In this document: piece after piece, positions 45,095 through 55,013 of the stretch
Position numbering within the stretch: the first letter of the stretch is position 1
How the letters are laid out: each line of letters starts with the position of its first letter
From: Teredinibacter purpureus
GTDB lineage: Bacteria; Pseudomonadota; Gammaproteobacteria; Pseudomonadales; Cellvibrionaceae
Direction of reading: 5' to 3'
DNA: 64,000 bases
Assembly (NCBI RefSeq): GCF_014217335.1
Contig: NZ_CP060092.1
Coordinates: 761,501 to 825,500 of the forward strand
Position numbers and translations under genes: made by a program
Notes under the pieces: model-generated
Told to the model about the DNA's origin: nothing
Databases searched by the model: none
Seen by the model: only the letters and a program-made list of their open reading frames with translations

Positions 45095-46969
45095 ATGGAT
45101 AGGACTATGAAACGATTGCTTCTAACAGTCAGTCTTACAGGGTTCTCAATGCTTGCGCTAGGCGGAAAAGCCTTGGACGAGCAAAGCCGTTTGAACACAC
45201 TTGCTCCACCTTCTAATCCCACACCCAGCGCGCTTACGCTTACGCGCGTAGAAGATAACATCGCTATTATTGGTGCACGGTTCGCCAATACCGAAAAACA
45301 AGATACCGTTACGCTTAATATTTCTGGTGAACAGATTAAGCTTAACGATACGGGTGAAGACGGCGACCAAAAACGCGGCGACGGAATTTTTTCGATAGCG
45401 ACTGAATTCGATTTTGAACACTTTCAAAAAGCCAATGAAATGTTGGCTGAGCTACACCGTGACAGCAACCTAAAACCGCTATTTTCGATGGGTGCTCGCC
45501 ATCAATCGGGCGAACAGAAATTACAGTTCGAGGGTGAGAATCTCATCATTCAACGCACAAATAACGGAAAATCATTTGAACAACTTGTTCCACTCACTAT
45601 AAAAGGTTTCCCTTTTGGGCAACCAATTGCCATTCCTCTTAGCGGTATTCGTTTTGGGCTATTACCTTCGTTAAGAGCGGCTACCCCGGCAAGTATCCCT
45701 CATTCATTAATGATTACCGATACCAATGTTGTAGAAGACCCAGATCGCACGTGGGCCTGCCCAACGGGTGGTACATCGCCCATAGGGAACGAAACCGGTT
45801 CCTGGACATTCTGGCAACAAATGGAAAATATCAGTAACGGCACCGCGTCTACGTCAGACTATATAAAATCGCTATTCGCGCACTGGCAATCCATTCAAAC
45901 CATCAACACCTTCGGGATTTTAGCTAGACCGCATGTGTACCAACAAATTATTGAAGCCTGGGAGATACGCAGTGGTGGGCCAGGTGCCGATTTATTACCT
46001 GAGCACAGCCCATTCCGATTGCTCGGCATAGTGCTGCGCGCAGATTTACGTAGCAATGGTTCGGTATACAGTGGCGGCGACGCAGGGGAAGGGCGCTTTG
46101 TGTTCTCACTACACGATGGCAACTGTAACCCAATGGCTAAAACGCTTATTCTCGAGTACAAGGTACCTATCGCGAGCTGTGCCAACGTACGTTCTTGGGC
46201 ACAAGATTGGAAGGCTCTCGAGTTTTCTGCCAACTACAATGATGATTTAGCCGCACTTACCGAAGTCTTTACCGCTGCGGGAGCTAACCCTTCTGGCCCT
46301 AACCAAAGCGCTATTAGCCAAGTTCGGACCAATGAATTTTTAGCGGGCTCGTCGCTATGGCAATTACGTGAATTTGTGCTGCCTGATTCAGGTGGTTTGC
46401 TCGGCCAAACAACCGTAAAACAGGAGCCAGATATTAGTCATAACAACTCATTGCTCTTGGCTAATTTCATCAATGCAAATTGGAACGATTTAGTCGGCCC
46501 ACCTGCAGCACAACACGACGTTACACCTGCGCATGGTGGCATGGCCTTTTTAGCGGGTGCTGCACCGGCACCTGTATTATGGAATGCGCCTCCAGGGTCT
46601 TTAACTGTACCTACAACACCGTCTCCAATTAGCGCGCCACCGGCCACTGTTCGGGATGACGCAGTCTTTCAGCTCGCCCTCAACACGTGCAGCGGCTGTC
46701 ATTCAAACGAGACCGGCGCAAATTTTGCCCATCTTCATTACAATACACCTCCTGGTGCTCCTGCAATTTTATCGGGTTTCCTAACAGGGACCTCTTTGCC
46801 GGATACGCGTAATCCCGCCATTACGCGTACGTTTAATGATTTAGCAAGACGCGCAGACGATTTGGACGATCTAGCAGCCATGGCTTGCCGCAGTACTACG
46901 CCGGTAGGCTTGGGTAACGCCGTATTACATGCGCTAACGTCACCACGTACGCTCGACGCCTCTCACTAA
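45095..46969 (+). CDS. Secreted protein with a single CxxCH haem-type motif, unknown function
   Basis: 624 residues (620 if the ATG at 45107 is used; neither has a strong ribosome site). A signal peptide ends near LGGKA. Residues 45-115 look like a beta-sandwich (VTLNISGEQIKLNDTGEDGD). The remainder has NEFLAGSSLWQLREFVL and, late, CSGCH (532-536), a single c-type haem-binding motif followed by ETGANFAHLHY. Proteins of this layout are known only as hypotheticals to me. It could be an extracytoplasmic mono-haem redox protein. A strong terminator follows. Confidence 0.6.
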   Translation: MDRTMKRLLLTVSLTGFSMLALGGKALDEQSRLNTLAPPSNPTPSALTLTRVEDNIAIIGARFANTEKQDTVTLNISGEQIKLNDTGEDGDQKRGDGIFSIATEFDFEHFQKANEMLAELHRDSNLKPLFSMGARHQSGEQKLQFEGENLIIQRTNNGKSFEQLVPLTIKGFPFGQPIAIPLSGIRFGLLPSLRAATPASIPHSLMITDTNVVEDPDRTWACPTGGTSPIGNETGSWTFWQQMENISNGTASTSDYIKSLFAHWQSIQTINTFGILARPHVYQQIIEAWEIRSGGPGADLLPEHSPFRLLGIVLRADLRSNGSVYSGGDAGEGRFVFSLHDGNCNPMAKTLILEYKVPIASCANVRSWAQDWKALEFSANYNDDLAALTEVFTAAGANPSGPNQSAISQVRTNEFLAGSSLWQLREFVLPDSGGLLGQTTVKQEPDISHNNSLLLANFINANWNDLVGPPAAQHDVTPAHGGMAFLAGAAPAPVLWNAPPGSLTVPTTPSPISAPPATVRDDAVFQLALNTCSGCHSNETGANFAHLHYNTPPGAPAILSGFLTGTSLPDTRNPAITRTFNDLARRADDLDDLAAMACRSTTPVGLGNAVLHALTSPRTLDASH

Positions 46970-46980
46970 AGGCACGCAGC

Positions 46981-47019
46981 CCTATCACTGACACACGCCT
47001 TTTAAGTGTCAGTGATAGG
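46981..47019 (+). terminator. Rho-independent terminator
   Basis: CCTATCACTGACAC (46981-46994) pairs with GTGTCAGTGATAGG (47006-47019), followed by GGTTTTCT. It ends the preceding haem-motif protein gene. Confidence 0.8.
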
Positions 47020-47236
47020 GGTTTTCTAGACCTCTTTCGTATACAGCCTTGCGCCCACAGGAAAACGTACGTTTCACCACACCTCACACGCTCAATTAAA
47101 TAGAGCGAAACTTCTAACGCTCTAAACCACTAACCTTAATCAACACAACCGGTCGTCATATTCACCTACACTGCTTAGTTGGCCCTTACAGTACGACTCT
47201 CAATTTGTCATATAAAAGACTTCAGGATGAATCTTA

Positions 47237-49318
47237 ATGCCAACAGCTCGGGTGCGCTTAAATCGGTCAATTGGCGTGTGTATATTTGCCGTGACGATCG
47301 CCACTCAGGCCGCCGAAAATTCCGAACGCGAATTGGAGTATTTACATTTAAACCTTGAACAACTGCTCGCTATAAAAATTTTCACTGGCACTAAACGCGA
47401 TGAACCCCTCAAAAAAATTCCGGCCAGCGTTACGGTTATAACCCGCCACGATATTGGTAACCACGGCTATCAATCGTTACCAGAATTACTACGTAACCTT
47501 CCCAGCCTTTATACCCTTGACGATACGCAGGATCTTAAAGTAGGTTTGCGTGGGAACACCGGTGGCGCCATACAAGTTTTGTTAAATGGAATTCCCCTCG
47601 GGCCAATCGCTGTTAAAGGGCTGAGGCTCTCAAACCGCTCCCAATACAACATACCCATTGAGGCCGTCGACCGAGTTGAACTTATTCGTGGACCGATGTC
47701 GGTTATATACGGAAACAACGCGTTTAAAGGCACGCTTAATATCGTCACCAATGACTTTTTACAAAGCCGTAATCGCATCACCGCGAGTACCGGCAATAAC
47801 GACGCTCATTCGGTGTTTTCTCGCTACGGTAACACCTTTGATGACGGCCACTGGGGCGTGAATGTAGGCGCAAGCCGCAATGGCGGGTACACTGGCCGCT
47901 ATGCCGATATGATGAGCCCCGAACAATTTGCGGCGCTAGACACCAACATGCATACCACTATGCGTGGCGATATGGATGAAAAATCTCTCAGTGTAGATTC
48001 TTCCGCGCAATTTTCACAATGGAATGCTGGGCTTCGCTATAGCCGTATGCACTATGGCAGCTATGCTTTAACGCCATCCTTTTACAGAGGGAATAAGCAG
48101 GTCGACACTAATTTTCTAGCCAATGTTGGATTTAACCAAGCTCTCTCAACAAAGTGGCATTTTAGTGCTCTTGGCACCTATAGCGCCCACGACATTCTCC
48201 TAGACCCACTCGACATGGTTAGCCCCGCCGTTAAAAATAGTGATAATTACCATCATCAACAGTCTGAACGATTCGACATAGAATTAAATTCAATTTATAA
48301 CAGTTCATCAAATATTGAGGTACTTTTAGGTTACCGCTTTAGAACGTTATTTAATACGATTCGCGATGCCTACGTACCCACTATCGGACTAAATTATTAC
48401 CATCAAAACACAACATCAGCGCTGCACGATATTTTTTATCAGCTGTCGTGGCAGGTTACAGAAAAACTCCAGCTGGTAGGCGGAAGCCGATTAAATTTTG
48501 CTATGGAATCCCAAGGGGAAAATAATGATCGTACTACCCACGAGAAAAATACCGTAATTTACCAAGAAGGTGGCAACCATTATTCCGTCCCTAATATAGC
48601 CGCTATCTATGCTGTTAATACTCACCATACCTTTAAGCTACTTTACGGAGAGGCATTACAAGACCACAGCGATGTTAACTTTTCGCAGCCTGAAAATTTT
48701 GAAACGTACGAACTAAATTATCTTTATAGCTATCCTACTGTTTCACTCAATATTAGCGCATACCAATCGACCACCAAAAATTTACTACGCTTTGCGCACC
48801 AGTTGAATAATACCACTCTTCAGTATGATGAGGTTTCGGCGAATAACGGGCTCAATACTAGTGAAGGGATAGAATTAATTGCGCAGTATCATCCTTCTCC
48901 ATTTTTGAAAATAGAACTTAGCGCAGCACACCAACACACCGATGATATTCAATATCACCATATTAACGCTGGTGAATCACCAGAGCGTTTATTAAAGGCT
49001 AAATTAAGCTATCAACATAATAAAATTCGCTACGGCATAAGCTTTCGCTACGTCGGAAAAATGCTAACCGACTATCGGTATTTATCGTCTCAAATATTAG
49101 GCGATTACCGCCGCATAGGTGAGCAGGTAAGCAAATCACAATCGTTAGACCTCAATATTCGCTATGCACCCAAACTGCAAGGGTTCTTTACACAACTCCA
49201 TATTGAGAACATGACCGACAACGATATTCGCTACCCTACAAATGGGCTTATTGACCTAGAGCAAGGTTTAATCGTACCTGGCCGCACCATAGTACTGACG
49301 GCGGGCTGGGAATATTAA
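47237..49318 (+). CDS. TonB-dependent receptor, substrate unknown
   Basis: 693 residues with a signal peptide and a plug domain (KKIPASVTVITRHDIGNHGY, VELIRGPMSVIYGNNAFKGT). The C-terminal barrel ends ..VLTAGWEY. The plug carries the usual TonB-box region near residues 35-50. It resembles FepA/CirA-type receptors but the substrate cannot be read. It is followed at 49534 by a secreted S9 peptidase, so peptide-linked uptake is possible. Confidence 0.85.
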   Translation: MPTARVRLNRSIGVCIFAVTIATQAAENSERELEYLHLNLEQLLAIKIFTGTKRDEPLKKIPASVTVITRHDIGNHGYQSLPELLRNLPSLYTLDDTQDLKVGLRGNTGGAIQVLLNGIPLGPIAVKGLRLSNRSQYNIPIEAVDRVELIRGPMSVIYGNNAFKGTLNIVTNDFLQSRNRITASTGNNDAHSVFSRYGNTFDDGHWGVNVGASRNGGYTGRYADMMSPEQFAALDTNMHTTMRGDMDEKSLSVDSSAQFSQWNAGLRYSRMHYGSYALTPSFYRGNKQVDTNFLANVGFNQALSTKWHFSALGTYSAHDILLDPLDMVSPAVKNSDNYHHQQSERFDIELNSIYNSSSNIEVLLGYRFRTLFNTIRDAYVPTIGLNYYHQNTTSALHDIFYQLSWQVTEKLQLVGGSRLNFAMESQGENNDRTTHEKNTVIYQEGGNHYSVPNIAAIYAVNTHHTFKLLYGEALQDHSDVNFSQPENFETYELNYLYSYPTVSLNISAYQSTTKNLLRFAHQLNNTTLQYDEVSANNGLNTSEGIELIAQYHPSPFLKIELSAAHQHTDDIQYHHINAGESPERLLKAKLSYQHNKIRYGISFRYVGKMLTDYRYLSSQILGDYRRIGEQVSKSQSLDLNIRYAPKLQGFFTQLHIENMTDNDIRYPTNGLIDLEQGLIVPGRTIVLTAGWEY

Positions 49319-49533
49319 GGCTAGGTTAACAGCAGCCCGCAACCTTAGGTCTCGCGCAAAAAAATAACTCATCCGGCCAATAACCCGTTAACAATGCGAG
49401 GCATTACAGACGTTTTACCGCAGCCCATTCCATTCTATAGCACTCAATTGACCTTCTGTCTTACCTCTAGCGCTGTTACCATCACGGTCACGGTCAATTG
49501 CCTACTCAATGAACACCGCCAAGGAACACAAAA

Positions 49534-51540
49534 ATGCAATGGAACTGCCTAAGATCACACCTGATAGTTATCTGGTTTTCCTGTTTACCCCTTACTAGCT
49601 TTGCAACACAGCCAAGCCCAACACCACTAAAATATTTCGCGCAGCTACCGGATGTTAATGGCCTTTCGCTATCGCCCGACGGCACTAATCTCGCATCACA
49701 AATACGCATTGATGTTGATGGCACCAACGGTACAGCCGTACAAATTAGCAACATTAAAAGTGGCGAAGCCAACATTTTGCTGTTTAGCGACAACACTCAG
49801 TACTTTATAGACTCTGTTTACTGGAAAGATAACCGTACGCTTTTTGTCACAACATGGTACCCCTCTAACCGCAATACTTGGTTAGGCATGAGCCAATATC
49901 GCTCGAAAACACGTGAAAACCGCCTCTTAATTATCGATACCCATACCGGCGCGGTTTCATCGCCTTACAGTTCTAGCTATCTACGTAAATTCAAGATTCT
50001 GCCCACGGACCTTTCTTACGTGCTGGACACACTACCCAGCGACCCCGATCACATTCTGTTTTCCAGTGCGAGTATACAAAGACAATATCCCTGGTACCCA
50101 CTTGTCCATAAATTAAACATTAAGACACAGGTAAAGAGAGTTATTCAACGGCCCGAACAACACGTTTATGACTGGATGACCGACCAGCAACAGCGCGTTC
50201 GAGTGGGCTTTTGGGGCGACGAGGAAAAGAAGGCTACGCTTATTAAAAACGTGGAAACCGGAAAATGGGATAGATTTTGGCCCTACGAAGATTTCTCCGC
50301 TGACCAAGTAATCGCTAAAGGCTTCGACAAAGATCCTAACATTCTCTATATCAACGCCTATCATAATGATTTGATGGCGGTATTTCGTGTTGACCTGCGC
50401 GATAAAAACTTAACACGCGAACTCGTATACGCCGATGAACATTACGATGTTTATGGGTGGCTGGTTTACTCAAACCTTACAGGTGAAGTGATTGGTATAG
50501 GTGGTGCGACCAACGGTAGCACACGTTTTTTTGACGCAGAATATCGAGCACTACAAAATGGTATAGACAAAGCGTTACCCGATACCCGCAACTTTATTTA
50601 TTCGGTAACCGATGATGGATCAAGATACCTGGTTTTTTCCACCGGCCCAACTGAATCGGGTACCTATTATCTAGGCTCTCGAAACCCAACATCACTCGAA
50701 CCCCTGGCCTATCGCTACAAACAACTACCCCCCGATATTCTCGCTTCAGTCGAGCGTATTGAATATAAAGCACGGGATGGCCTCACCATCGAGGGCTTCC
50801 TTACTACACCCAGCGATCGGCCCAAAAAAGATCTCGCCACTATTATTTTCCCCCACGGCGGCCCAGTTTCCCGTGATTCCAAAGCTTTTGATTACTGGGC
50901 TCAATTTTTTACTAGCCGTGGCTATGCCGTGTTACAGATGAATTTTCGGGGCAGCACAGGGCAGGGCCTTGAGTTCAGGAAGTCTGGCTTAAAAAAATGG
51001 GGGAAAGAAATGCAAGACGACATTGAGGATGGAGCCTTGGCCCTCATAGAGCGCGGGATAACGGACCCCAATAAAATCTGTATTGCCGGCGCAAGTTATG
51101 GAGGCTACGCCGCACTTATGGGCGTCACCAAAACGCCGGACCGTTATAAGTGCGCAATTAGTGTAAATGGCGTGAGCAATGTTAAAGAGTTAGTCATCGA
51201 TAATCGTGCCTTTTGGGCAACCTATAATATTATAGAAGAAATGATAGGGGACGATCTCGCAGAGCTTAAGGCTATCTCGCCGTCTTATCATGCCGATAAA
51301 ATAAAAGTGCCCGTGTTATTGATTCACGGCGAACTCGATCGACAAGTACCCATAAAACATAGCTACCAAATGCGCGATGCATTAGAAAAGGCAGGTAAAG
51401 ACGTAACGTTTATTGAACAACCTAAAGAAGATCACTATCTGGCCAACGAAGCAAACCGTATAGCTGCCTTTACTGCAATGGATGCGTTTCTGGCTAAACA
51501 CCTACCAGTGAACGCCACTCCAGTCGTCAACGCGCCATAG
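49534..51540 (+). CDS. Secreted S9 (prolyl-oligopeptidase family) peptidase
   Basis: 668 residues with a signal peptide (about 1-24). An N-terminal beta-propeller region (LSLSPDGTNLASQI) is followed by the alpha/beta-hydrolase domain with nucleophile GASYGGYA, acid LLIHGELDRQVP and the catalytic His in EDHYL. It is a periplasmic or surface dipeptidyl/oligopeptidase. A terminator at 51552 follows. Confidence 0.9.
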   Translation: MQWNCLRSHLIVIWFSCLPLTSFATQPSPTPLKYFAQLPDVNGLSLSPDGTNLASQIRIDVDGTNGTAVQISNIKSGEANILLFSDNTQYFIDSVYWKDNRTLFVTTWYPSNRNTWLGMSQYRSKTRENRLLIIDTHTGAVSSPYSSSYLRKFKILPTDLSYVLDTLPSDPDHILFSSASIQRQYPWYPLVHKLNIKTQVKRVIQRPEQHVYDWMTDQQQRVRVGFWGDEEKKATLIKNVETGKWDRFWPYEDFSADQVIAKGFDKDPNILYINAYHNDLMAVFRVDLRDKNLTRELVYADEHYDVYGWLVYSNLTGEVIGIGGATNGSTRFFDAEYRALQNGIDKALPDTRNFIYSVTDDGSRYLVFSTGPTESGTYYLGSRNPTSLEPLAYRYKQLPPDILASVERIEYKARDGLTIEGFLTTPSDRPKKDLATIIFPHGGPVSRDSKAFDYWAQFFTSRGYAVLQMNFRGSTGQGLEFRKSGLKKWGKEMQDDIEDGALALIERGITDPNKICIAGASYGGYAALMGVTKTPDRYKCAISVNGVSNVKELVIDNRAFWATYNIIEEMIGDDLAELKAISPSYHADKIKVPVLLIHGELDRQVPIKHSYQMRDALEKAGKDVTFIEQPKEDHYLANEANRIAAFTAMDAFLAKHLPVNATPVVNAP

Positions 51541-51551
51541 CCTCTCCGTCG

Positions 51552-51590
51552 AACAGCGTGACGAGTATACGTATCGTCACGCTGTTTTCT
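51552..51590 (+). terminator. Rho-independent terminator
   Basis: AACAGCGTGACGA (51552-51564) pairs with TCGTCACGCTGTT (51574-51586), followed by TTCTTC. It lies just after the S9 peptidase stop. Confidence 0.8.
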
Positions 51591-51895
51591 TCAAGGGTGG
51601 ACACGTAGTTCCCGTATTTATAACACGCCGTTAACGGAGCTCAGTATCCCTTATACCTACCCGCTAACCAATCACTAAAAAAATCGTCTATACAATAGAA
51701 TGTTTGCATTGTGTGTAAGGCAAACGTCTTGTACCAAACGCGTTAAAGGCGATGCATGGTGTTCTCTCATTCCCTGAATAACCTACTAGACAACGAAGGG
51801 GAGCTGCAACGCTACTGCCAGTAGAATAAACTCATCACCTGCGGTAACCTTGCCACCGATATAGTAACCGTTTGATATTGCCTCGGAAAAACCCC

Positions 51896-52909
51896 ATGCC
51901 AGAGAATCTCCATTCAGTTAATAACGCCGGTGATACTCGCAAGCCCGTCGACGCAGTTATTACATGGGTAGACGGTACAGACCCCGCGCATCGAAATAAA
52001 CTGGAAAAACGACTTGCGCAAGTGGGGCGTACACCACCTAAATCCGTTGGCGGTTCGAGGCTCGTAGACGCAGGAGAATTAGCGCTTTGCGTAGCGTCTC
52101 TGTTAAAAAATGCGCCTTGGATTCGCACCGTTTATATCGTAACGGACAATCAAACGCCGTCCTTTCTCGATGCCATGGCTAACCCCGCATTAAGATCGAA
52201 AATACAAGTAGTTGACCATAAAGCTATTTTTGAGGGTTACGAAGAAGGGCTTCCGTCGTTTAACACTCGAAGTATTTCAATGCTGTTATGGAAAATAAAG
52301 GGGCTTTCGGAACACTTCCTCTATTTGAATGACGATTTTTTTATTATTCGCCCCGTCGAAACGCAAGATTTTTTTCGCGATGGAAAAATTGTTACGCGCG
52401 GGCACTGGAAATACTTATACAGTATTAAGGTCGAGCTTATTCGTTTTCTCTCACGCTTTATCGAAACGTTTAGGCACAAACACGCTAAACCAGGCTATTT
52501 AAAAAGCCAATATTATGCAGCGAAAGCCTACAGCCTTTACTACCGGTTCATGAGCGTCGATCATGCACCACATGCCATGAGCCAACATTATTTTTCGTCG
52601 TTTTTTCAACAGCACGCTGAACACGCGCGGCACTTGGTGAGCTTTCCGTTTCGCTCCGTTCAACAAATTTCAGCCGAGAGCTTAAGTGTTCATGCCGCAC
52701 ATAAAGATGGAAATCTCGTTTTAGATACTAAAAACAAGACCATGATTATTCACGCTTTTGATAGCCCAGCTAAAAAAATTCAAAAACAACTCGCAATCGC
52801 CGAGCAAAATGCAAACATTGCATTTCTCTGCATACAGGATTTGGCTGGTGCTAGTGAATCCGTCCAAACAACACTTCGAGACTGGCTTGAAAATCAAATG
52901 TTAGATTAA
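51896..52909 (+). CDS. Stealth-family sugar-phosphotransferase
   Basis: About 337 residues from the ATG at 51896 (an upstream TTG at 51872 is possible). The Stealth signatures are clear: DAVITWVDGTDP (CR1) near the start and LWKIKGLSEHFLYLNDDFFI (CR2) near residues 140-160; a CR3/CR4-like region follows. Stealth proteins transfer hexose-1-phosphate during capsule or surface polysaccharide synthesis. It is alone, with no capsule genes nearby. Confidence 0.88.
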   Translation: MPENLHSVNNAGDTRKPVDAVITWVDGTDPAHRNKLEKRLAQVGRTPPKSVGGSRLVDAGELALCVASLLKNAPWIRTVYIVTDNQTPSFLDAMANPALRSKIQVVDHKAIFEGYEEGLPSFNTRSISMLLWKIKGLSEHFLYLNDDFFIIRPVETQDFFRDGKIVTRGHWKYLYSIKVELIRFLSRFIETFRHKHAKPGYLKSQYYAAKAYSLYYRFMSVDHAPHAMSQHYFSSFFQQHAEHARHLVSFPFRSVQQISAESLSVHAAHKDGNLVLDTKNKTMIIHAFDSPAKKIQKQLAIAEQNANIAFLCIQDLAGASESVQTTLRDWLENQMLD

Positions 52910-53306
52910 CGTTCACCTCCTAAATTTACATGCAATAACACCGCACTCAAAAAAATTCGCCAGTTAACACTACACCTCTTCAATTTTAATTCACTCGATA
53001 ACCAACCACACTATTACTGTAGTTTACATCGATATGTTTCACACAAAAGTACGAGCCTAATGCCGCTAAGGCCCATTTTTTATCGCTGAAGCACAACCCC
53101 ACTCGCACGACGAATCGATAATTACCACGCTAGCTATAGCCAGTATTACGCTGTACTCTAACCTTGGGTTTGATCGCACAGTATTTGCACTATTCAGCGC
53201 TTGGACACTGTGCATGTAAGAATATTCGATTCCACTGTATCGACATTTATTGAGCTTACCCTTACACTTCGCAAACGTTGGTTAAAGATTATTCTGGATG
53301 TAAGTT
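52910..53306. other. Intergenic region before the DUF2589 cassette
   Basis: 397 bp, AT-rich, with no gene or RNA recognised. It must contain the promoter of the plus-strand DUF2589 group; no clear -35/-10 pair could be named. Confidence 0.5.
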
Positions 53307-53762
53307 ATGGCACTTCATGGATTTGATGAGCTGGTAGAAGCCTTAGCGAGCGCATTAGTGCATGCCCGAGAGACGGTAGAACGCCAGCACTTAAGAACCA
53401 TTCAAAACTATTTTACAAAAAAGGGCGATAAACTTATCGCCAAAACAACCACCATTCATGTTCCCGATTTAGATTCTAACGGTGAACCAGAGCTAGAAGT
53501 TAAGGTACCGTTATTTTCGTTATTACCGCTTAACTCGCTCGTAATTGATGAAGTTACCGTAGAATTTGACGCATACCTTTCTACCCTTAGTAGTGACCCC
53601 ACCAAAAGCAAAGGGCCAAAACGTATGCAAATGGAGTTGGGCGGCCACGGGATGCTGGGCAAGAATAAAAATAATGTAAGAGTTTCGGTAAAAGTAAAAG
53701 GTGGCGACCCACCTGAAGGGCTTATCAAACTCAATGACAGTATCGTTAAGAGCATTCCTTAA
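53307..53762 (+). CDS. DUF2589 protein, first copy
   Basis: 151 residues. It shares the architecture of DUF2589 proteins: a helical start (ALASALVHARETVERQHL), then beta-strands (HVPDLDSNGEPELEVKVPLF, SLLPLNSLVIDEVTVEFDAY) and a basic VRVSVKVKGGDPPEGL tail. It is paralogous to the next gene. The function of this family is unknown; no signal peptide is seen, so it is likely cytoplasmic. It opens a plus-strand group that ends with a DUF4157 protein. Confidence 0.72.
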   Translation: MALHGFDELVEALASALVHARETVERQHLRTIQNYFTKKGDKLIAKTTTIHVPDLDSNGEPELEVKVPLFSLLPLNSLVIDEVTVEFDAYLSTLSSDPTKSKGPKRMQMELGGHGMLGKNKNNVRVSVKVKGGDPPEGLIKLNDSIVKSIP

Positions 53763-53805
53763 AGCTGTTAATCGTGTCATTACTCAATTTTTTGTAATAA
53801 TCATC

Positions 53806-53819
53806 ACGGTTTAAACCGT
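53806..53819. promoter_or_regulatory. Perfect palindrome between the two DUF2589 genes
   Basis: ACGGTTTAAACCGT is a 14-bp perfect palindrome about 38 bp before the second DUF2589 start, outside any coding frame. A dimeric regulator could bind here, but nothing else supports that. Confidence 0.4.
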
Positions 53820-53856
53820 AAGTACTACCCAACAAGACTCAACAAGGAGACTCAAT

Positions 53857-54423
53857 ATGCCAATAGGTGATCAATTCGCTGGCCTACCAATGGAAGAATT
53901 AATTGGCGGCCCATTAGCGGCATCCTGTATTGCGCAATACAATTTAGCGCAAACCATGGTTACGTTTATCAATCAAATTGGTTTCGACGACGGAAAAACC
54001 AAAACATTAGATTTCGACCTAGAGAGACCCGTCGATAACGGCTCCGGCACGCTGTCGACCGAAGTCGTATCGGTAAAAGCACCATTATTAGGTTTAGTGC
54101 CCATTCCAGCCTTATTGATTGAGTCTGTAACCATCGATTTTAGTATGGAAGTAAAATCCTCCACTACCTCAAAATCGGCAACAGCCGCATCAGTAGAAGC
54201 AGAGGCAAGCGGTGGCGGCGCCTTCTGGAAAGGTTCAATTAAAGGTAAGGTTTCCACCAACCGTGAGAACACACGCTCTACCGATAATACCGCTAAATAT
54301 AACGTAAACGTTGTTGCTCGCCAGCAACAACCGCAAGAAGGTATGGCTAAATTAATGGATTTAATGGCGAGTGCTGTCGATCCTATTAAAATTGCAGCCG
54401 GTGGCGGTGGCGGTGGCAATTAA
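53857..54423 (+). CDS. DUF2589 protein, second copy
   Basis: 188 residues with a good ribosome site (AAGGAG). Segments VVSVKAPLLGLVPIPALLIE, VTIDFSMEVKSS and YNVNVVARQQQPQEGMAKLM mirror the first copy (VPLFSLLPLNSLVIDEV.., VSVKVKGGDPPEGLIKL). The C-terminus ends in a Gly-rich stretch (AAGGGGGGN). Two DUF2589 genes together with a DUF4157 gene suggest a shared role, perhaps particle-associated scaffolds or cargo. Confidence 0.75.
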   Translation: MPIGDQFAGLPMEELIGGPLAASCIAQYNLAQTMVTFINQIGFDDGKTKTLDFDLERPVDNGSGTLSTEVVSVKAPLLGLVPIPALLIESVTIDFSMEVKSSTTSKSATAASVEAEASGGGAFWKGSIKGKVSTNRENTRSTDNTAKYNVNVVARQQQPQEGMAKLMDLMASAVDPIKIAAGGGGGGN

Positions 54424-54454
54424 GTTAGCGTTTAGATGAGTTCATTCTAATTGT

Positions 54455-54712
54455 ATGGCACTCCTTCCTCACATTGCTCGGCGCTATCGGTCGTTTTCTT
54501 CTACCGTTATCGCGCGAGCAATGCGTTTACTCGCTTGGCGGCCTTTTCAGCATTCGTCAATGCCCAATACTCTGGGCGAACCCAACCACGCCGATAAATG
54601 TGCCCAAAAACAACAAGACGACCTAAATAGCATTGTCAATTCTCACCTACTGCAGGTGCGCGCTATTGAGCAGCGGTACGCTAAACAGGGCTACAAAATC
54701 ACCTTTAAATAG
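54455..54712 (+). CDS. Small hypothetical protein
   Basis: 85 residues, no recognised family. The C-terminal 30 residues (SHLLQVRAIEQRYAKQGYKI) weakly resemble the N-terminal helix of the first DUF2589 protein (QHLRTIQNYFTKKGDKLIAK), so it could be a truncated relative; this is only a visual match. It sits 31 bp after the second DUF2589 gene, in the same direction, so it may be cotranscribed. Confidence 0.45.
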   Translation: MALLPHIARRYRSFSSTVIARAMRLLAWRPFQHSSMPNTLGEPNHADKCAQKQQDDLNSIVNSHLLQVRAIEQRYAKQGYKITFK

Positions 54713-54778
54713 GCTTACGAGTGCGATACTGCTTATGAGATTACACTCAATTGACGTGCTCATTTTCTAAGGATTTTT

Positions 54779-54952
54779 TTGAAAATTCAGCTTACAGAAG
54801 AAGAAAGCGCAAAGGTTTACGAGATTCTCGGCGAACCTTTTTTCGAACAACTTCGAAGGAGTGAACAACGGTCGCGCATCATGCGGTATAGCAGTATGGT
54901 TATCGCACCCCTTGTTATAGCGCTAAGCCTTTATCTATTATTAGCTCGCTAA
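54779..54952 (+). CDS. Small tail-anchored membrane protein
   Basis: A TTG-started frame of 57 residues with AAGGA upstream, missed by length-limited calling. It has a charged N-terminal half (LTEEESAKVYEILGEPFFEQ) and a hydrophobic C-terminal helix (VIAPLVIALSLYLLLAR), giving a single-pass membrane anchor. It lies between the DUF2589 group and the Sel1 gene. Function unknown. Confidence 0.5.
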   Translation: MKIQLTEEESAKVYEILGEPFFEQLRRSEQRSRIMRYSSMVIAPLVIALSLYLLLAR

Positions 54953-55013
54953 ACGCGTCCTACACATTATCAACCCGGCAAAATTACGAACCCTGCGATA
55001 AAAGGTATCCGCT

